64,000 nt of DNA, taken from positions 110,805 through 174,804 of the forward strand of contig MNCI01022655.1 of NCBI GenBank assembly GCA_015680685.1. Direction: 5' to 3'. The notes below the pieces were generated by a model, which saw only the letters and a program-made list of their open reading frames with translations, was not told the DNA's origin and did not search any database. Each line of letters begins with the position of its first letter. The first letter of the stretch is position 1. Positions 23,984-35,989 of this stretch are shown here, piece by piece. The stretch is from Gnetum montanum (Eukaryota > Streptophyta > Gnetopsida > Gnetales > Gnetaceae). The translations under genes and the position numbers were made by a program.

Positions 23984-25608
23984 TGTACTAACCTAAATCG
24001 TCAGTGTAAGGCTGGAAGGGAAATAGACACTGAAAGATCGTTGGACAGACACAACTGACCCTGCATTCGCTCGAGGGAAAACTGAAAAAGTAAACAAAGG
24101 TAGAATGCCTTGGATAGTCTGCCTGTAAATCAACCAAAGACTTCCCTGAGTGTAAGCTACAGTTAGTGCTGGGGTTATCGTAAACGATGTCTTAAAACAT
24201 GTAAATGCATGTAAAATATAAACATGAGCCATAAGACGTAAATGTGAATGTAAGGTGTAAACAAAACGTAAACTAAACTGAACGTGTAAACTGAACGTAA
24301 ATGTAAGCAGAAATGTAAATAAAATGTAAAACAGAAAATAGAAATAATGTTTGGTTGAAAAAACGAATGGAATTGTATTGCTTAGAAAAGATGTGCATCG
24401 GTCAAAGCATAGCTACGTGTAGATGGCAGGACAAACGCCTAGCCCTGGGGTGATGTAATGTGATGATGTGATGATGCAATGTGGTGAATGTGAGAAGTGA
24501 TTAGAGGTGTGTTGAGTGTGCAAGGATTGCAGGTTCTTACTGTCTGTTCTCAGAATTGCCAAAGTCTCCAATTGCCAACCCCCATTTATGTGAATTGATA
24601 GGGTATTTATAGGGTCGGGCTAGGCTCGGGCACAAAATTTCAAGAATGGATTCAACGACTGAGAGATGAGAGGAAAGCGGATCTAGTGACATGTGTCCAA
24701 TGGACAGCTGTGCACGAGTTGGATGTGTGTCGGACAGTTGTGCACGAGTTGGATGTGTGTCGGCAAGCTACGAGTTGGACCAGGTGCATTGCATTTTACG
24801 ACTCGTGGGTTACTCAAGCCCATGAAAGTACATTTAATTTAAACCATGAGGGCTTGACATGCTCAAAAATGGGGATTTACAATGAAATGTACAATAAGAG
24901 AAATTTGACCTAGCTTGCTTGACCATGGATCAACCACTCCAGGATGTCGAGATGTCGATTTGAGGCTGTTCTATTTGACCATGGCTTCCAACGTGGGTTT
25001 TCTAGGCTTCAATGTATCTTTAGCATGTGTTTGAAGTGTTTTTGTGTGGCAGTCATGCTATAGTCATGTTGGGTAGTCATGCGGAGCATGACCCCAACAT
25101 GACCTAAGCGTGAGTCACGCTGGGCAGTCACGTTGGGCGTGACCTCAACGTTACCTAAGCATGAGGTGAGAAAAATGCAATTTTTGACACCAAATTTGGA
25201 ATTTTTTGAATCCTATTTTTAAGTACAACTGCTGCCTGCCTGCATGTGATTTGGATCTGGAAATTTGAGCTTGAAAATGTCTGATTTGGAGCTTGTTTTG
25301 AATAGGTCACATTGGGCTTTGGGCAGGTCACACTATGGTCATGCTGGGCGTGACTTGCAGCGTGAACTAAAAACTTGCAATTTTGATGATGGACGCTGAA
25401 CACTGGAATTTTTGAGCTTTGAGAAATTGTCCTCCACTTTTGATTTGATTTGATGCTACTTGGAGTTGTTCATGCTGAGGGTGAGCAAACTACCTTGGGC
25501 AGGCTGGGTGTGAGCTCAATGCCTTAGTCAAATTTTGTCTTTTGAATGCTTGAAAGGACTTGAGTCATTTTCATTTTAAAGTGCTAGGCTGAAATTAGTG
25601 GTGTTTCA
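23984..25608 (-). mobile_element. Solo LTR of the element C family, inserted in B pol
   Basis: Begins TGTACTAACC and ends GGTGTTTCA, as do the C LTRs, with identical ATGGC on both sides (23979-23983, 25609-25613). Cutting it out restores continuous integrase C-terminal coding. At 1625 bp it is about 400 bp shorter than the C LTRs, with two of the roughly 185-bp U3 repeats (25170-25560) instead of five. TATAAATA complement at 24604-24611. It is the product of LTR-LTR recombination. Confidence 0.93.
24703..24762. repeat. 30-bp tandem duplication in the solo LTR
   Basis: Two copies of a 30-base unit beginning GACAG(C/T)TGTGCACGAGTTGG, differing at one base, with a partial third. Confidence 0.8.
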
Positions 25609-28604
25609 ATGGCCCTTGAAGGAAACGTTGCATAGATAATGTAAGGTCCTTCCCACAGTGTTTGAAATTTGGTACGTTGTGACACATTTGTGGGGTTCTA
25701 GTAGAGAACCTTATCTCCTGGCTTATACTTAACTTTCCTAATTTTTAGGTCATGATGTTGTTTATTAAATGCCTTGTACAATTCATTAGATGATAGGGCA
25801 ACTAGTGGGTTCTCATCTAGTAAGTTAAGAGTCATCAACCTTTTTTTTTGTGCTAGATCAAGGTCAAGGTTGAGGTCACATGCTATGGATAGTGTATGGA
25901 GCTCAGTTTGGATAGGGAGTTTTGGAAGTTGTCCATACACTAACTCATAGGGAGAGTAGCCTATAGGGAGTTTCCATGTGAAGTGGTATGCCCAAAGAGC
26001 ATCATTCAGTTTAGTGCTTTGGTCTCACCTATACTTGCTAATGGTTCTAGTCAATATCTTAGTAATCTCCCTGTTGGTGACCTCAGCTTGACCATTTTCT
26101 TGGGGGTGGTATGGTGTAGTCAATTTATGCTCAACCCCTAAGCATTACATTAACTTCTGGAAAGTTGCACCTGTGAAGTGTGTACCATTATTTGAAATAA
26201 GTGCACGCAGCACACCAAACCTATTAATAACTTGTTGTCGAACAAATCGTACAGCTGTAGATGACATGCAATCTTTAATAGCAATTGCTTTAGCCCATTC
26301 TGTTAAGTAGTCTATGGCAACTATGATGTAAGCTTTTCCATTGGACATCGGTGTAATGGGCCCCATGACATCAATTCCCCAAATGTCAAAGGGTTCTAAT
26401 GATTGAATCCATTATTGTGGACCCTCCATTCTAGTAGTCATTCCCCCATCACGTTGATAGTGCTCACAAGATTGGATGAATTGATGGGAATCCTTGAACA
26501 AGGTAGGCTAATAATACCTTGCAAGCAAGATCTTGATGGCCATTCTTCTCCTAGCATAATGACCCCCACAAGGGCCCTCATGAGCATCTTGAAGAACTCT
26601 CAGTTGATCTCTATTGGGAACACACCATCGAACCAAGCCATTGGGACATACTTTGTAAAGTTGTCCATTGATCTCCATAAAGTACTTGGCTTTGTGAAGA
26701 AACTGTTGTTTCTTCTTAAGGTCGAGCTCATGTGGTGTTTGTTGGGTAAGGAGATAGGTGAGAATGCTATCGTACCAGTTTGTCTCTATGGGTGATTGGT
26801 TTTTCACTACACCCGCAAAGAGGAATTCATTAGGGAAATGATCAAAAATTGGATACTCATCCTCTTTGTTGTCCCAGTGCAATCGATATAAATGATTAGC
26901 AACTATATTTTCGATGCCTTTGTGATCGATCATCGTTAAATCGAGCTCTTGTAGGATTACAAGCCATCATATAACACAGGGGCTTACCATTGGCTTATTC
27001 ATGAAGAACCAAATTGCACTATGATCTGTGTGTATGAATACTTTGTATCCTAATACATAGTGTCTAAACTTTTCTAGTGCAAATACTACAGCTATTAATT
27101 CTTTTTCGGTAGTAGTGTAGTTAAGTTGTGCACCAGTAATACTTTTACTTGCATAGTGGATGTAATAAGGACATTTATGGTCATCTAACTGTGTAAGTAT
27201 GGATCCTAAGGCTTAGTTGGATGTGTCAGTCATGACATGAAATGGTTTGGACCAGTCAAGAGCTTGTAGAATGGGTGTTTCTACTAGCTTCTGTTTTAGA
27301 GTTTGGAAAGCTATTTTGCATTCCCTGGTCCACTTGAAGGGTACATCCTTTTTCGTTAGCTGTACCAATGGTTTGGAAATCTTTGAAAAGTTCTCTATGA
27401 ATCTCCTATAGTAGCCAGTGTGTCCAAGGAATGACTAAATGTCTTTGACAGTTTCCGGTCAATGGGTAATTCCTTGGATGACTTTGATTTTCTCAAGGTC
27501 TACCTCTATCCCTATACATGAGATTTTATGCCCAAGTACTACACCTTCTTGGACCATCAAATGGATTTTTTGCTAATTGATCCTCAAATTAGTTTCTACA
27601 CATCTTTTCAACACTTGCTCTAACTAGTCCAAGGCTTGATCAAAGTTTGCTCCATAAGTGGAGAAGTCATACATAAAGACTTCCACACCATTTCCTATTT
27701 GTTGCTGGAATATGCTTAGAACTAAGTGTTGAAACGTTGTAGGGGCATTGCACAAGGAAAACAACATTTTTTTGTATGCAAATGTTCCCCAAGGATTGGT
27801 GAACATATTTTTGGCTTGGTCTTTTGGGGCTATTTGTATTTGGTTGTATTTGCTATATCCATCTAGAAAACTATAATAGCGATGCCTTGTGATTGTGTCT
27901 AAGACTTGGTCAACAAATGGAAACAGAAAGTGATCCTTGAATGTTGAAATGTTTAGTAGCCTAAAATATATGCACACCCTCCATTTTCCTCCCTTTTTAG
28001 GCACGATTATTAAGGGGCTAACCCATTCGCTATCAACAATGGGGTATATGAACCTAGCCTTTAGAAGCTGTTTAATTTCTTCTTTTACTACTTGCTTTAA
28101 CTTTGGGTTCAATCACCTCTATGGTTGTTTTTGAGGATTCATGGAGGAGTTAGTGTAAATCCTATGCTGGCATATCCTAGGATCTATTCCAATTAATTCT
28201 GGATATGACTAGGTGAAGGATTTTGACCACTTGTTTATTACCTTTAGTAGACTCTCTTTTTGTTGCAAAGAAAGTCTTGCGTTGATGATTGCTGGTTTTC
28301 CATTCTTAAGGAATGTGTACTCCATATTGGTGGGTAATGGTTTTAGCTCTAGGGGATCCTATTTAAATTTCTTAGGAATTTCCAACTTTCCCTAGTTGAT
28401 GTTATTGAGGTTAGGACTTGGAAGTTGGTGGTGGACTTGCTCTAATGCATCTATGCTATCTATGTAAGTGCAAGTAAAACCCTCAGTTAGTTCCATGCAT
28501 ATAAGTGAGCTACTTTCTTGATCAGCTATCAACCACTGGGTGTCTTCTTGTCGTGTGGCTACTACATATAGGAACCTTTGTATATTGATCACTTGTGCAT
28601 ACTA

Positions 28605-29213
28605 CTAGCATGCAGGCAATGTTAAACTTTGCACAACCCATGATCTCTGCATGCAATTACACCCTGTGTCATTGTATGCGATACATGGAACTTTCTTCTT
28701 CTTGATATTTCTAAAAGTATTTTCCTCAGATATTTCTAGGAAAAGATCTTGGATTCCTAGGTGCGCATTGATAGTGCTTAGCCATGACTTTCCAATTATG
28801 ATTGGGAAATCCCCCTTACTTTTGTTCACTTGAATCACTAGGAAGTTAGCTGGATACAACCATCCACAAATAGCGGTAACAATGTCCTCCACTAATCCCA
28901 AGGGAATAGTGATGGATTGGTCAGTCAACTCTAAATGGATGTTGCTCTTTTTTAATGGAGGTAGGTTCCAAGCCTTGTACATTTCTTGGGATATTAGGTT
29001 GACACTAGAACCTGAATCCAATAGAGCTTTGTATGGCTCATTCTCAGTAATTTGTAGATATATCATGGGACTCCTAGGATCAGAGAATTTCCTGGAAAGG
29101 TGGCCAACTTTGATCCAATTGGTAACAACATTTGTTAACATGACTGTATGTGTTGAATGCGGTGTTAGGATCAAAGGGGGCTTTGAAACTTTATTTGATA
29201 CATAGACGTCCAA
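28605..29213 (-). CDS. Element B protease domain (open frame)
   Basis: Retropepsin that would cleave Gag-Pol. The 202-codon open segment has the catalytic LLDSGSSVNLIS motif, a flap region and the FPIIIGKSWLSTINA block that stands where gypsy proteases have ILGRPFL. It is the only pol module of B without an internal stop, although it is cut off from intact gag and RT. Element D (39886-40263) and E (60000-60560) have homologous stretches. Confidence 0.85.
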   Translation of the reverse strand: MDVYVSNKVSKPPLILTPHSTHTVMLTNVVTNWIKVGHLSRKFSDPRSPMIYLQITENEPYKALLDSGSSVNLISQEMYKAWNLPPLKKSNIHLELTDQSITIPLGLVEDIVTAICGWLYPANFLVIQVNKSKGDFPIIIGKSWLSTINAHLGIQDLFLEISEENTFRNIKKKKVPCIAYNDTGCNCMQRSWVVQSLTLPAC

Positions 29214-31770
29214 AGACTCAGCTGCTTGTGGTTGGACTATTGGTTCTGAAGAAAAGTCATTTCTTCATACGGTTGTTAGAACCAATAGTAGGTTGAGGAT
29301 TAACAACCCTTGTGGCATTGCATTGTTATGGCTGAGTAGGAAGTTCACCTTGCATTACTGGAGCAGGTGGTAATGGAGCTATTGGTTGTAGAGATGTGGC
29401 CAGATTTGAAGGATGGTATAATTGTGGAATATCGCCCATAGGAGAGATAGTCCTATAGTACTCATAGGCTTGGTAGTGATGTTGAGGAGTAACATGACCA
29501 ACAGAGTCACGTGGAGAGATTGGATGCTACACGTAATATCCATATGGATTTGGTTACCGGTAAGGATATTGTTGCCTTGGTGGTGGCATTCCCCATGATT
29601 GTGGGTGCTACCACTGTTGATGTTGCTCGATTGGTTGTGGTNNNNNNNNNNNNNNNNNNNNNNNNNNNNNNNNNNNNNNNNNNNNNNNNNNNNNNNNNNN
29701 NNNNNNNNNNNNNNNNNNNNNNNNNNNNNNNNNNNNNNNNNNNNNNNNNNNNNNNNNNNNNNNNNNNNNNNNNNNNNNNNNNNNNNNNNNNNNNNNNNNN
29801 NNNNNNNNNNNNNNNNNNNNNNNNNNNNNNNNNNNNNNNNNNNNNNNNNNNNNNNNNNNNNNNNNNNNNNNNNNNNNNNNNNNNNNNNNNNNNNNNNNNN
29901 NNNNNNNNNNNNNNNNNNNNNNNNNNNNNNNNNNNNNNNNNNNNNNNNNNNNNNNNNNNNNNNNNNNNNNNNNNNNNNNNNNNNNNNNNNNNNNNNNNNN
30001 NNNNNNNNNNNNNNNNNNNNNNNNNNNNNNNNNNNNNNNNNNNNNNNNNNNNNNNNNNNNNNNNNNNNNNNNNNNNNNNNNNNNNNNNNNNNNNNNNNNN
30101 NNNNNNNNNNNNNNNNNNNNNNNNNNNNNNNNNNNNNNNNNNNNNNNNNNNNNNNNNNNNNNNNNNNNNNNNNNNNNNNNNNNNNNNNNNNNNNNNNNNN
30201 NNNNNNNNNNNNNNNNNNNNNNNNNNNNNNNNNNNNNNNNNNNNNNNNNNNNNNNNNNNNNNNCACTTTCTCTTTTTCATAGCTCACCTTCTTCCTTAGC
30301 AACTTGCTCTAGTAGTCTGTGAATTTGATGGAACCTAAGCTTGGATAACCTTCCTTGGGCATAAGTCCCAAGGGTTCTTCTCGTTTCATGCCTAAGCCCA
30401 TCTACGAGATGGCATAGCTAATCCCACTACAAATAACCATGGATAGGACAATGATGTAATAGTGCATAATAGTGGCCCATGGTAGCATCCAAGGGTTCAT
30501 GACTTCCTTATTTCCATCCTTGAATTTACTTTCATAGGTTAGACACCTAAGAGTACATTTGGTACTTATCGTTGAATAATTCTAACATAGTAGTGCACCT
30601 ATGAATGGATTGTGGTTCTAAGGACCGGTACTAGCTTTCAGCTTCTTTTACTAGTTCCCATGGGAACAACTTAAGTTTTTACCATTGGTTCTCTATGTTT
30701 TGCAAGGCACACACATCATGAAATGCTTGTAAGTGATTTTGAGGATCAGCGTTATATCCCCCTTCAAATCGTGGGATGTTATTCATGTCTAACCTCTTAA
30801 TCCTACTATCTCTTTGGTGCCTTGTTGGAACTCCGACAACCTCAGTTATGTTTAGCATGCTTCAAGTAGCAAGTAGGGGTTCATCATGATCATCTTGTTC
30901 ATGTCATCTATAATGCCTACGCTGTTCCCTACTCTCCCTTCTTCTATGTTGTGATTCCCTAGAGTGCCCTCATCCTCTGTCTTGGTTGTTTCGTCTCTAA
31001 CTTCCACTTTGCTTGCCCTTATCCTCACAATATTTTTGTCTATGGCTGTGTCTAGACACTGAAGGAGAGGGTGAAGGATATGATGAAGGTGAAGAAGAAT
31101 GAGAACTGCCACCATGACAATGTCTACAACCTTCTCTTTAGTGGTCTCTGCCTCAATTGTGATTGTAATCAGAATGCCCATCTTTTTCATGTGTCCTTAT
31201 TCCTTTTTTGGACACTTTGTGTCTATTGGTATTAGCACTTGGGTTATGAATAGTAGAATGAAGGTTCTGATACACAACCCCTTGGCCAAAGTCAAGAGGA
31301 GGAACATCATTATGTTGGTGACTACTTGAGGTAGGTTCATCACCCTCAATTTTGCTTAAAATGTGGGCGGCATCCTTGGACCATTTTTCCTTCAGAGACT
31401 TATGGTGTCTCTCCTATTGCAAATCCCTTTGATGTTGCACCTCTGTGGGATGATAGTCTCTCAAATCATAGTCTTGCATAACGTATTCTACGTGTAAGTG
31501 TTACATGCCTATTTGTGTGAGCGCAAGAAGAAGCATGCTTGGGATTGAACCGTCGGGAGGTAACACTATGTTATCTTTCAAGTCACATCAACGCAGTTGT
31601 TTGTCTTGATGGAGAATAAAGATGAAGTTGGGCACATATTCATCAAGATGAATATATACCACATGAAACTATTGAGGGACTGGTAGATCAATGTCATGTG
31701 TATTATGCCACCGATTGCTTCTTGTGTTAGTCCTATGCAGTGAAGTGATTTTGTGCGAAGAAGAAGACAT
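29214..31770 (-). pseudogene. Element B gag (decayed, contains gap)
   Basis: Start ATG at 31770 (MSSSSHK), about 115 bp from the primer site. The first part is His/Ser/Arg-rich. The capsid-like block (about 30450-30830) has RLDMNNIPRFEGGYNADPQ and HDVCALQNIEN followed by WYRSLEPQS, like element A gag. The C-terminal part beyond the gap is rich in Gln, Pro and Tyr; no zinc knuckle is visible, but it could be in the gap. TAG stops interrupt the frame. Confidence 0.8.
29642..30263. other. Assembly gap (622 N) in element B gag
   Basis: Unknown bases; open frames running across it are artefacts. Confidence 1.
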
Positions 31771-31884
31771 TTTGTCTTATTTAGTGTGCAATGTACTATT
31801 ATCTTTTCCTTAACCAACCCTTAGGGTTCATTCCAATGATGTGAATGATTTCCTAAGTTCTACTTAGTGCACAAACAACTAAGT

Positions 31885-31901
31885 CCCTGGCAATGACGCC
31901 A
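31885..31901 (-). promoter_or_regulatory. Element B primer binding site (tRNA-Asp type)
   Basis: Minus strand TGGCGTCATTGCCAGGG, three transitions away from TGGCGCCGTTGCCGGGG. Confidence 0.8.
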
Positions 31902-31902
31902 A

Positions 31903-32739
31903 TGATGAGCAGCAAGGTACCCCTATGCTCAACCATACGAATATGAGTGTTTCATGCATGATTCGGTTGAATTCCAAGAACTAAGTGCCTATGCGCCTTT
32001 GTGTTAATAATAACATGTTGGTTAATCATTGTCTTCGAAAACTTACTTGTATGTCATGGTTGTATGATTTAGTAAGCTTGAGGCATATGATTTTTATAGC
32101 TTTTATGTGTTTGATATCCTGTGCTAGTAAGGAGGGGGAGAGAGATAACTAAGTAACTAATCTAATTTAACTACTCATTAACTAAGTTCTAATTACTCCT
32201 AACACCAGTATCTATTCCCACTTGCTGTACACATCCTAAACTAGTGCAACGCTATTGGGATTACCAAATGATAATCGTTACTAGGTTACTAAGCGCTACA
32301 CACATGCTCGAAGTGGTTGTACTAAGTGTATTTAACTAAGAGAGTTGTAGGGTGAGAGAAATCATTAATCAACTAGGAAAGAATTAAATAATAATTAATG
32401 CTAATTAATCTATTCTGAATGTTGCAAGGTTTATCATAAAGTTCATCTTTATTACCATACACAAAGTGTGCTCAGGTACACAATGCTCGAATAAAGATCC
32501 GTTCACTCTATGACTTCTACTATGGGCACGCAGAAATAATTCTAACTTCGGAGGGAAGAAATGAAAAGAGCTTGACTAAGGGACTAATTGTCTAATGTGA
32601 AAAGCAAGGGTTTTACCTCTTATTTATAGGTGAGGATATAGGCCCTGATATCAAGTATCCAACATTGCATGGTTGGATATGATATCGCAGACCTGATATC
32701 GCAGACATGATATCATGGTCCTGATATTGCGGTTCATCA
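31903..32739 (-). repeat. Element B 5' LTR
   Basis: Pairs with 21058-21891. TATAAATA complement at 32621-32628; GATATC cluster at about 32680-32730. Confidence 0.92.
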
Positions 32740-32893
32740 AAACCATAGATTGAATAACTCACTTACTAATCTAACTACCCGATTGTATAGATTTACAATG
32801 ATTACAACAATGGATGTTGACAAAAATAAAATTGAGCATTCTTGCAAAACTAGATAATTAGAAATCCTTTGATAGCTGAAGACAATGAGAAGA

Positions 32894-35493
32894 TCAGATA
32901 GTGATAGGAGGTGGAGGTTCCTAGGATGTTGAAGGATCTTCTCTAGCCTTTTGTGTCCATGGTAGTGGTAGTTGAGGCTAAGGTAGTGGTTGTGGTTGTC
33001 TTGCTATAGTTGTTGCTTTTGGTGGAAGGTGAAAGGTATCCAACAGTGTCTTCATCTTCTCCTCTTTACTTCATGGATTATAAATAGTCCACATGGAATC
33101 ATTTATGTGAGCTAGTATAGCAACATTCAATGGACAAGGCATGACTAAGAACAACTCCTTGAAATTAATGAACCAGACAACGAATTGTTTATGTTTGATG
33201 TCAAACATTTGAACAAGGTTCTATAGCTCTTGGTAATCATTCATTCTTTTGGTCATGTTCTTAGTAACTAATTATTGATCTATGAATCGGGACCTAAGAA
33301 CTTCAAGCTCAGTGTTAGTTGTTTCCATCTTTTACTTTATGTTCTTATGGTACTTCAACTCTACCTCATACAGAAGGTATGAGTTGGCCACTTACTTTTT
33401 TAGGTTTGACCATGGTTTTTTGGTAGTTGGCGTTGCCAAGTTTGCATAGCAGAGGTTGGCTAACTCCATGTTTTTAATCATCTTCTCAAACTGCAACTCC
33501 TTTAGGTAAATTTTAGCTTTGTTGTAGGTGTTTAGTTCATCAAAGATGGGTTGTCACATGTCACCTCTCTGTTGGAGTTGCTAGAGGACCTCACTCATCT
33601 TCACCTTAGCCTGTTGGGATTTTTCGTTGACTTCTTTGAGAAGCCTGACCTAGTCCCTGTAGTGATTCTTTATTTGCTCAAACTTTAGGGCCTCATTTTT
33701 CTAGGAGACTATCTCAATGATCATTTTCTAGTGAAGTGCATGAACTTCCTTCATTGAGAGATTACAATTCTCAATAGCCAACCTCATCAAATCCATATTC
33801 ATCTTGGCAAGCTACTCTTGCTATTGTCACACAAATTCCACCATTTGGTCTTTTTGTGTCTCAACATTCTATAGGCAGTGAATGTCCTTGGTTAGAGTTA
33901 GGTTCTCTTTATGGACCTATGATAGGTCCTTATCGGTGTTGTAGGCCAAGGTATCTGATAGGGATGCGTCAAATATGCTACGTTCTTTGCATTATCAATG
34001 TATTTTAATTTTTTTCAAAGCTATAAGAAAGGTTCATCCCTTGTTACTGCTCAGTTGAGAATGGTGGGATTAGAGAATTGGACTTTTAATTTTGTAATCT
34101 TAGCAGTCAATCATTTTTTTTTCAGATGTGGTTGCCTTAAGTTGGGCATTGATAATGATGAGCTTTTCCTTAGCTTCCAGCAGATCCAACTAAGTGGCAA
34201 TGATGTTTTCCAGAAGATCACAGATCTTCAAAAGTGGTTGCTTGGTTTCCATTAGTTCATCCAACATCTCCTCATGTTGGGCTACACTTAGCCTTCCACC
34301 TGCTACTCTTGAGGATGTCTACATGTCTCTAAGTGTAGCAATGTCTAGCATGGTAGTTGTAAGAGCATTCAAGGCCTCTACCACATGGTCAATCATCACC
34401 TCTACCATTTTTCTTGTTCATGGTGCTGCATCACTAGGATAGTTGTACTCTTGCCATTGTCTAGGCACATTGAGAAAGTGTTGGCATTCCTAGAGATTTC
34501 TGGGAATTTTTGTTGTCTAGGGATGAACATTGTTACTTCTTAGGTACCTGGATTTGATCTTGTGGGTTCTTGCATTCATTATGTGAAAAATAGTGATGCA
34601 GTCTCCTCCATCTAGCTCATTGTTTAGGTTACTTCATTTATATGGCTTAAAGTTGGCTAGTAGAATGAAGGTTCCCCACCACTTGGTCCCTCCTATTGCT
34701 ACTGCAGGAGTTGTTCATAAAGCTTCTTCATGCACTTGATTGTGGCATGAGCCTTTGGTGTTGTCTCTTGAGTATGTGATTAGGGTGATGGCTACTCCTC
34801 TTCTTACAACTTGGTAGACATCTTATGTTTCATCATCTTTTGTTAGGATGTGTCAAAANTTGACCTCATCGTTGGCTTTAGGTGATAGGTTCCTATCTTC
34901 AAATAGGCCCTCTCTACCTTGGTGAGTGCACCATACTCCTTATGGTCCAATCCATAGCATCGTTGGACCCAATCCTTTGTGATGTATGGGTCTACTTGCA
35001 TTGAAATCTTTGTCAAAGTTTCTCTAGTACGAGGCAACCTGAGGGCCTTGGAAATGGCCTTAACAAAATAGTATACATTGATGTCCTTGATCTTGACTGT
35101 GGAATCTACTTGCGTGTTGTTTCAAAAGAGGTACATCTCTTCCATGTACCACTCCCCATTGGAATTGAGGATAGGATACATGGAAGAGGTTTGTAGTTGA
35201 CTTTTTACCTCTTCTGGGGCCATGTCCAAGAAGGATCCAAAGTTAAGTTCTTGAAGAACCACACTTTGGACCTCTTTAGTATGAGCCTTAAGTAGGCCTT
35301 AGTCAAGGTGACCTCCAAGTTTAGTTTAGGCCCTGGCAATTCATCTTGCATCGATTGGCATATTTCCACTATGGGAATTTGAAGAGATTCCATTGCATGT
35401 GTTTCCACCTCTCTTTCTTGGGGTGGTTGTAGCTGCTAGCTTCTTCTCCCTTGGATGAGATGGTTCTCCTTTCAGTATTCTTTTCAATGTCAT
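32894..35493 (-). pseudogene. Element D 3' accessory ORF (decayed)
   Basis: Homologue of the element A accessory ORF in the same place. It starts MTLKR...GEPS (ATG at 35493) and ends PPPPITI before TGA at 32894-32896. The N-terminal block reads FGSFLDMAPEEVKSQLQ and YLKIGTYHLKP, aligned with FGPFMEFTPQSVRTQLQ and YFKIGTYHLFP of A. A long Glu/Lys/Leu-rich, coiled-coil-like part follows, then a conserved C-terminal block (MELANLCYANLA; VVWFINFKELFLV; MWTIYNP). Two frames and several stops are needed, and one N occurs at 34859. No enzymatic motif is visible. The position is that of env-like ORFs, but no membrane segment or signal peptide is evident. Confidence 0.7.
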
Positions 35494-35931
35494 CTATGAT
35501 CACAAACATAGCCAAGAATTAGCATTTTATGTGTAACTTATAACACTTTGATACCTTGTCTCATTAGTTAGTTACACTTAAGCTAAGTTGTGATAATGGT
35601 AGATTCAGTATTTTAATATTATTTTATTATGATAGCTACATGAGTTTGTTGATGAGGTTTAATGTTGATGATTTCATGATATTTAATATTAGTTTATCAA
35701 TTAAACCATGTGGGAGTTAAAAAAAATTTAAAAAATTTTCTATCAAAAATCATTGGTTTGTAACCCCCACGATGTAAAGCTCATCTTTGGTAGCTATAGG
35801 TTGAAAGAATGAGTAGATCTGGATAAATGATTTGGAAGATATGGGCTCTGGAAGGCTCTGCACTGTGAATAATGGCAAAATCTCCCTTGGCATTTGAGTG
35901 CAAATGCGAAAAATTTCTAAGTGTTGACACA

Positions 35932-35980
35932 TATTTATAATATATTTGTGTTGTGTTGATGGGTATGTGTTGATGTAGCC
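35932..35980 (-). promoter_or_regulatory. Internal copy of the D-type U3 core upstream of the accessory ORF
   Basis: TATAAATA (complement at 35932-35939), then on the minus strand upstream GGGTATGTGTTGATGTAGCC. This matches GGGATGTGTTGATGCATGCC in D's own LTR tip (20921-20942). It sits about 440 bp upstream of the accessory ORF start. A has the equivalent cassette at 5655-5742 with A-type palindromes. Confidence 0.6.
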
Positions 35981-35989
35981 TAAAATAAA

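Larger units (their letters stand above)
23798..28601 (-). pseudogene. Element B pol: reverse transcriptase, RNase H, integrase (interrupted)
   Basis: Ty3/gypsy polymerase. Reverse transcriptase (about 27400-28112) shows SEWVSPLIIVPKKGGKWR and a catalytic loop reading FMYDFS, where FMDDFS is normal, so a catalytic Asp is lost. RNase H (about 26940-27330) keeps TDTSN, TTEKELIAVV and HTDHSA. Integrase shows the zinc-finger region (DAHEGPCGGHY near 26570; a later Cys is Tyr), the first core Asp in [22 protein letters not shown] in place of ISDNGTHF (second Asp lost) and the Glu in GQAEVTN. The C-terminal barrel (PGDKVLY) follows, and after the solo LTR the last exon-like piece at 23798-23983 ends SHGGDGHLC. 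Most in-frame stops are TAG or TGA. Clearly dead, though the architecture is complete. Confidence 0.92.
21058..32739 (-). mobile_element. Element B: gag-pol Athila/Tat-like element, nested in D
   Basis: LTRs of 834 and 837 bp (21058-21891, 31903-32739) with TGATGAG...TTCATCA ends and a tRNA-Asp-type primer site. The flanks are GAACT on the left and AAACC on the right. Each differs by one transition from GAACC, so the duplication is probably present but decayed. The minus strand carries gag, protease, reverse transcriptase, RNase H and integrase in Ty3/gypsy order. The accessory ORF of A and D is missing. Pol is interrupted by a solo LTR (23984-25608) and gag by an assembly gap. It is the most complete coding set in the window, but inactive. 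Confidence 0.9.

Noticed and set aside
29379-30302. Four open frames across the second N gap
   Set aside because: Artefacts of N translation; the real content is element B gag on the minus strand.
30852-31190. 112-codon minus-strand open frame as separate gene
   Set aside because: It is an off-frame reading of element B gag; the frame aligned to element A gag is different.
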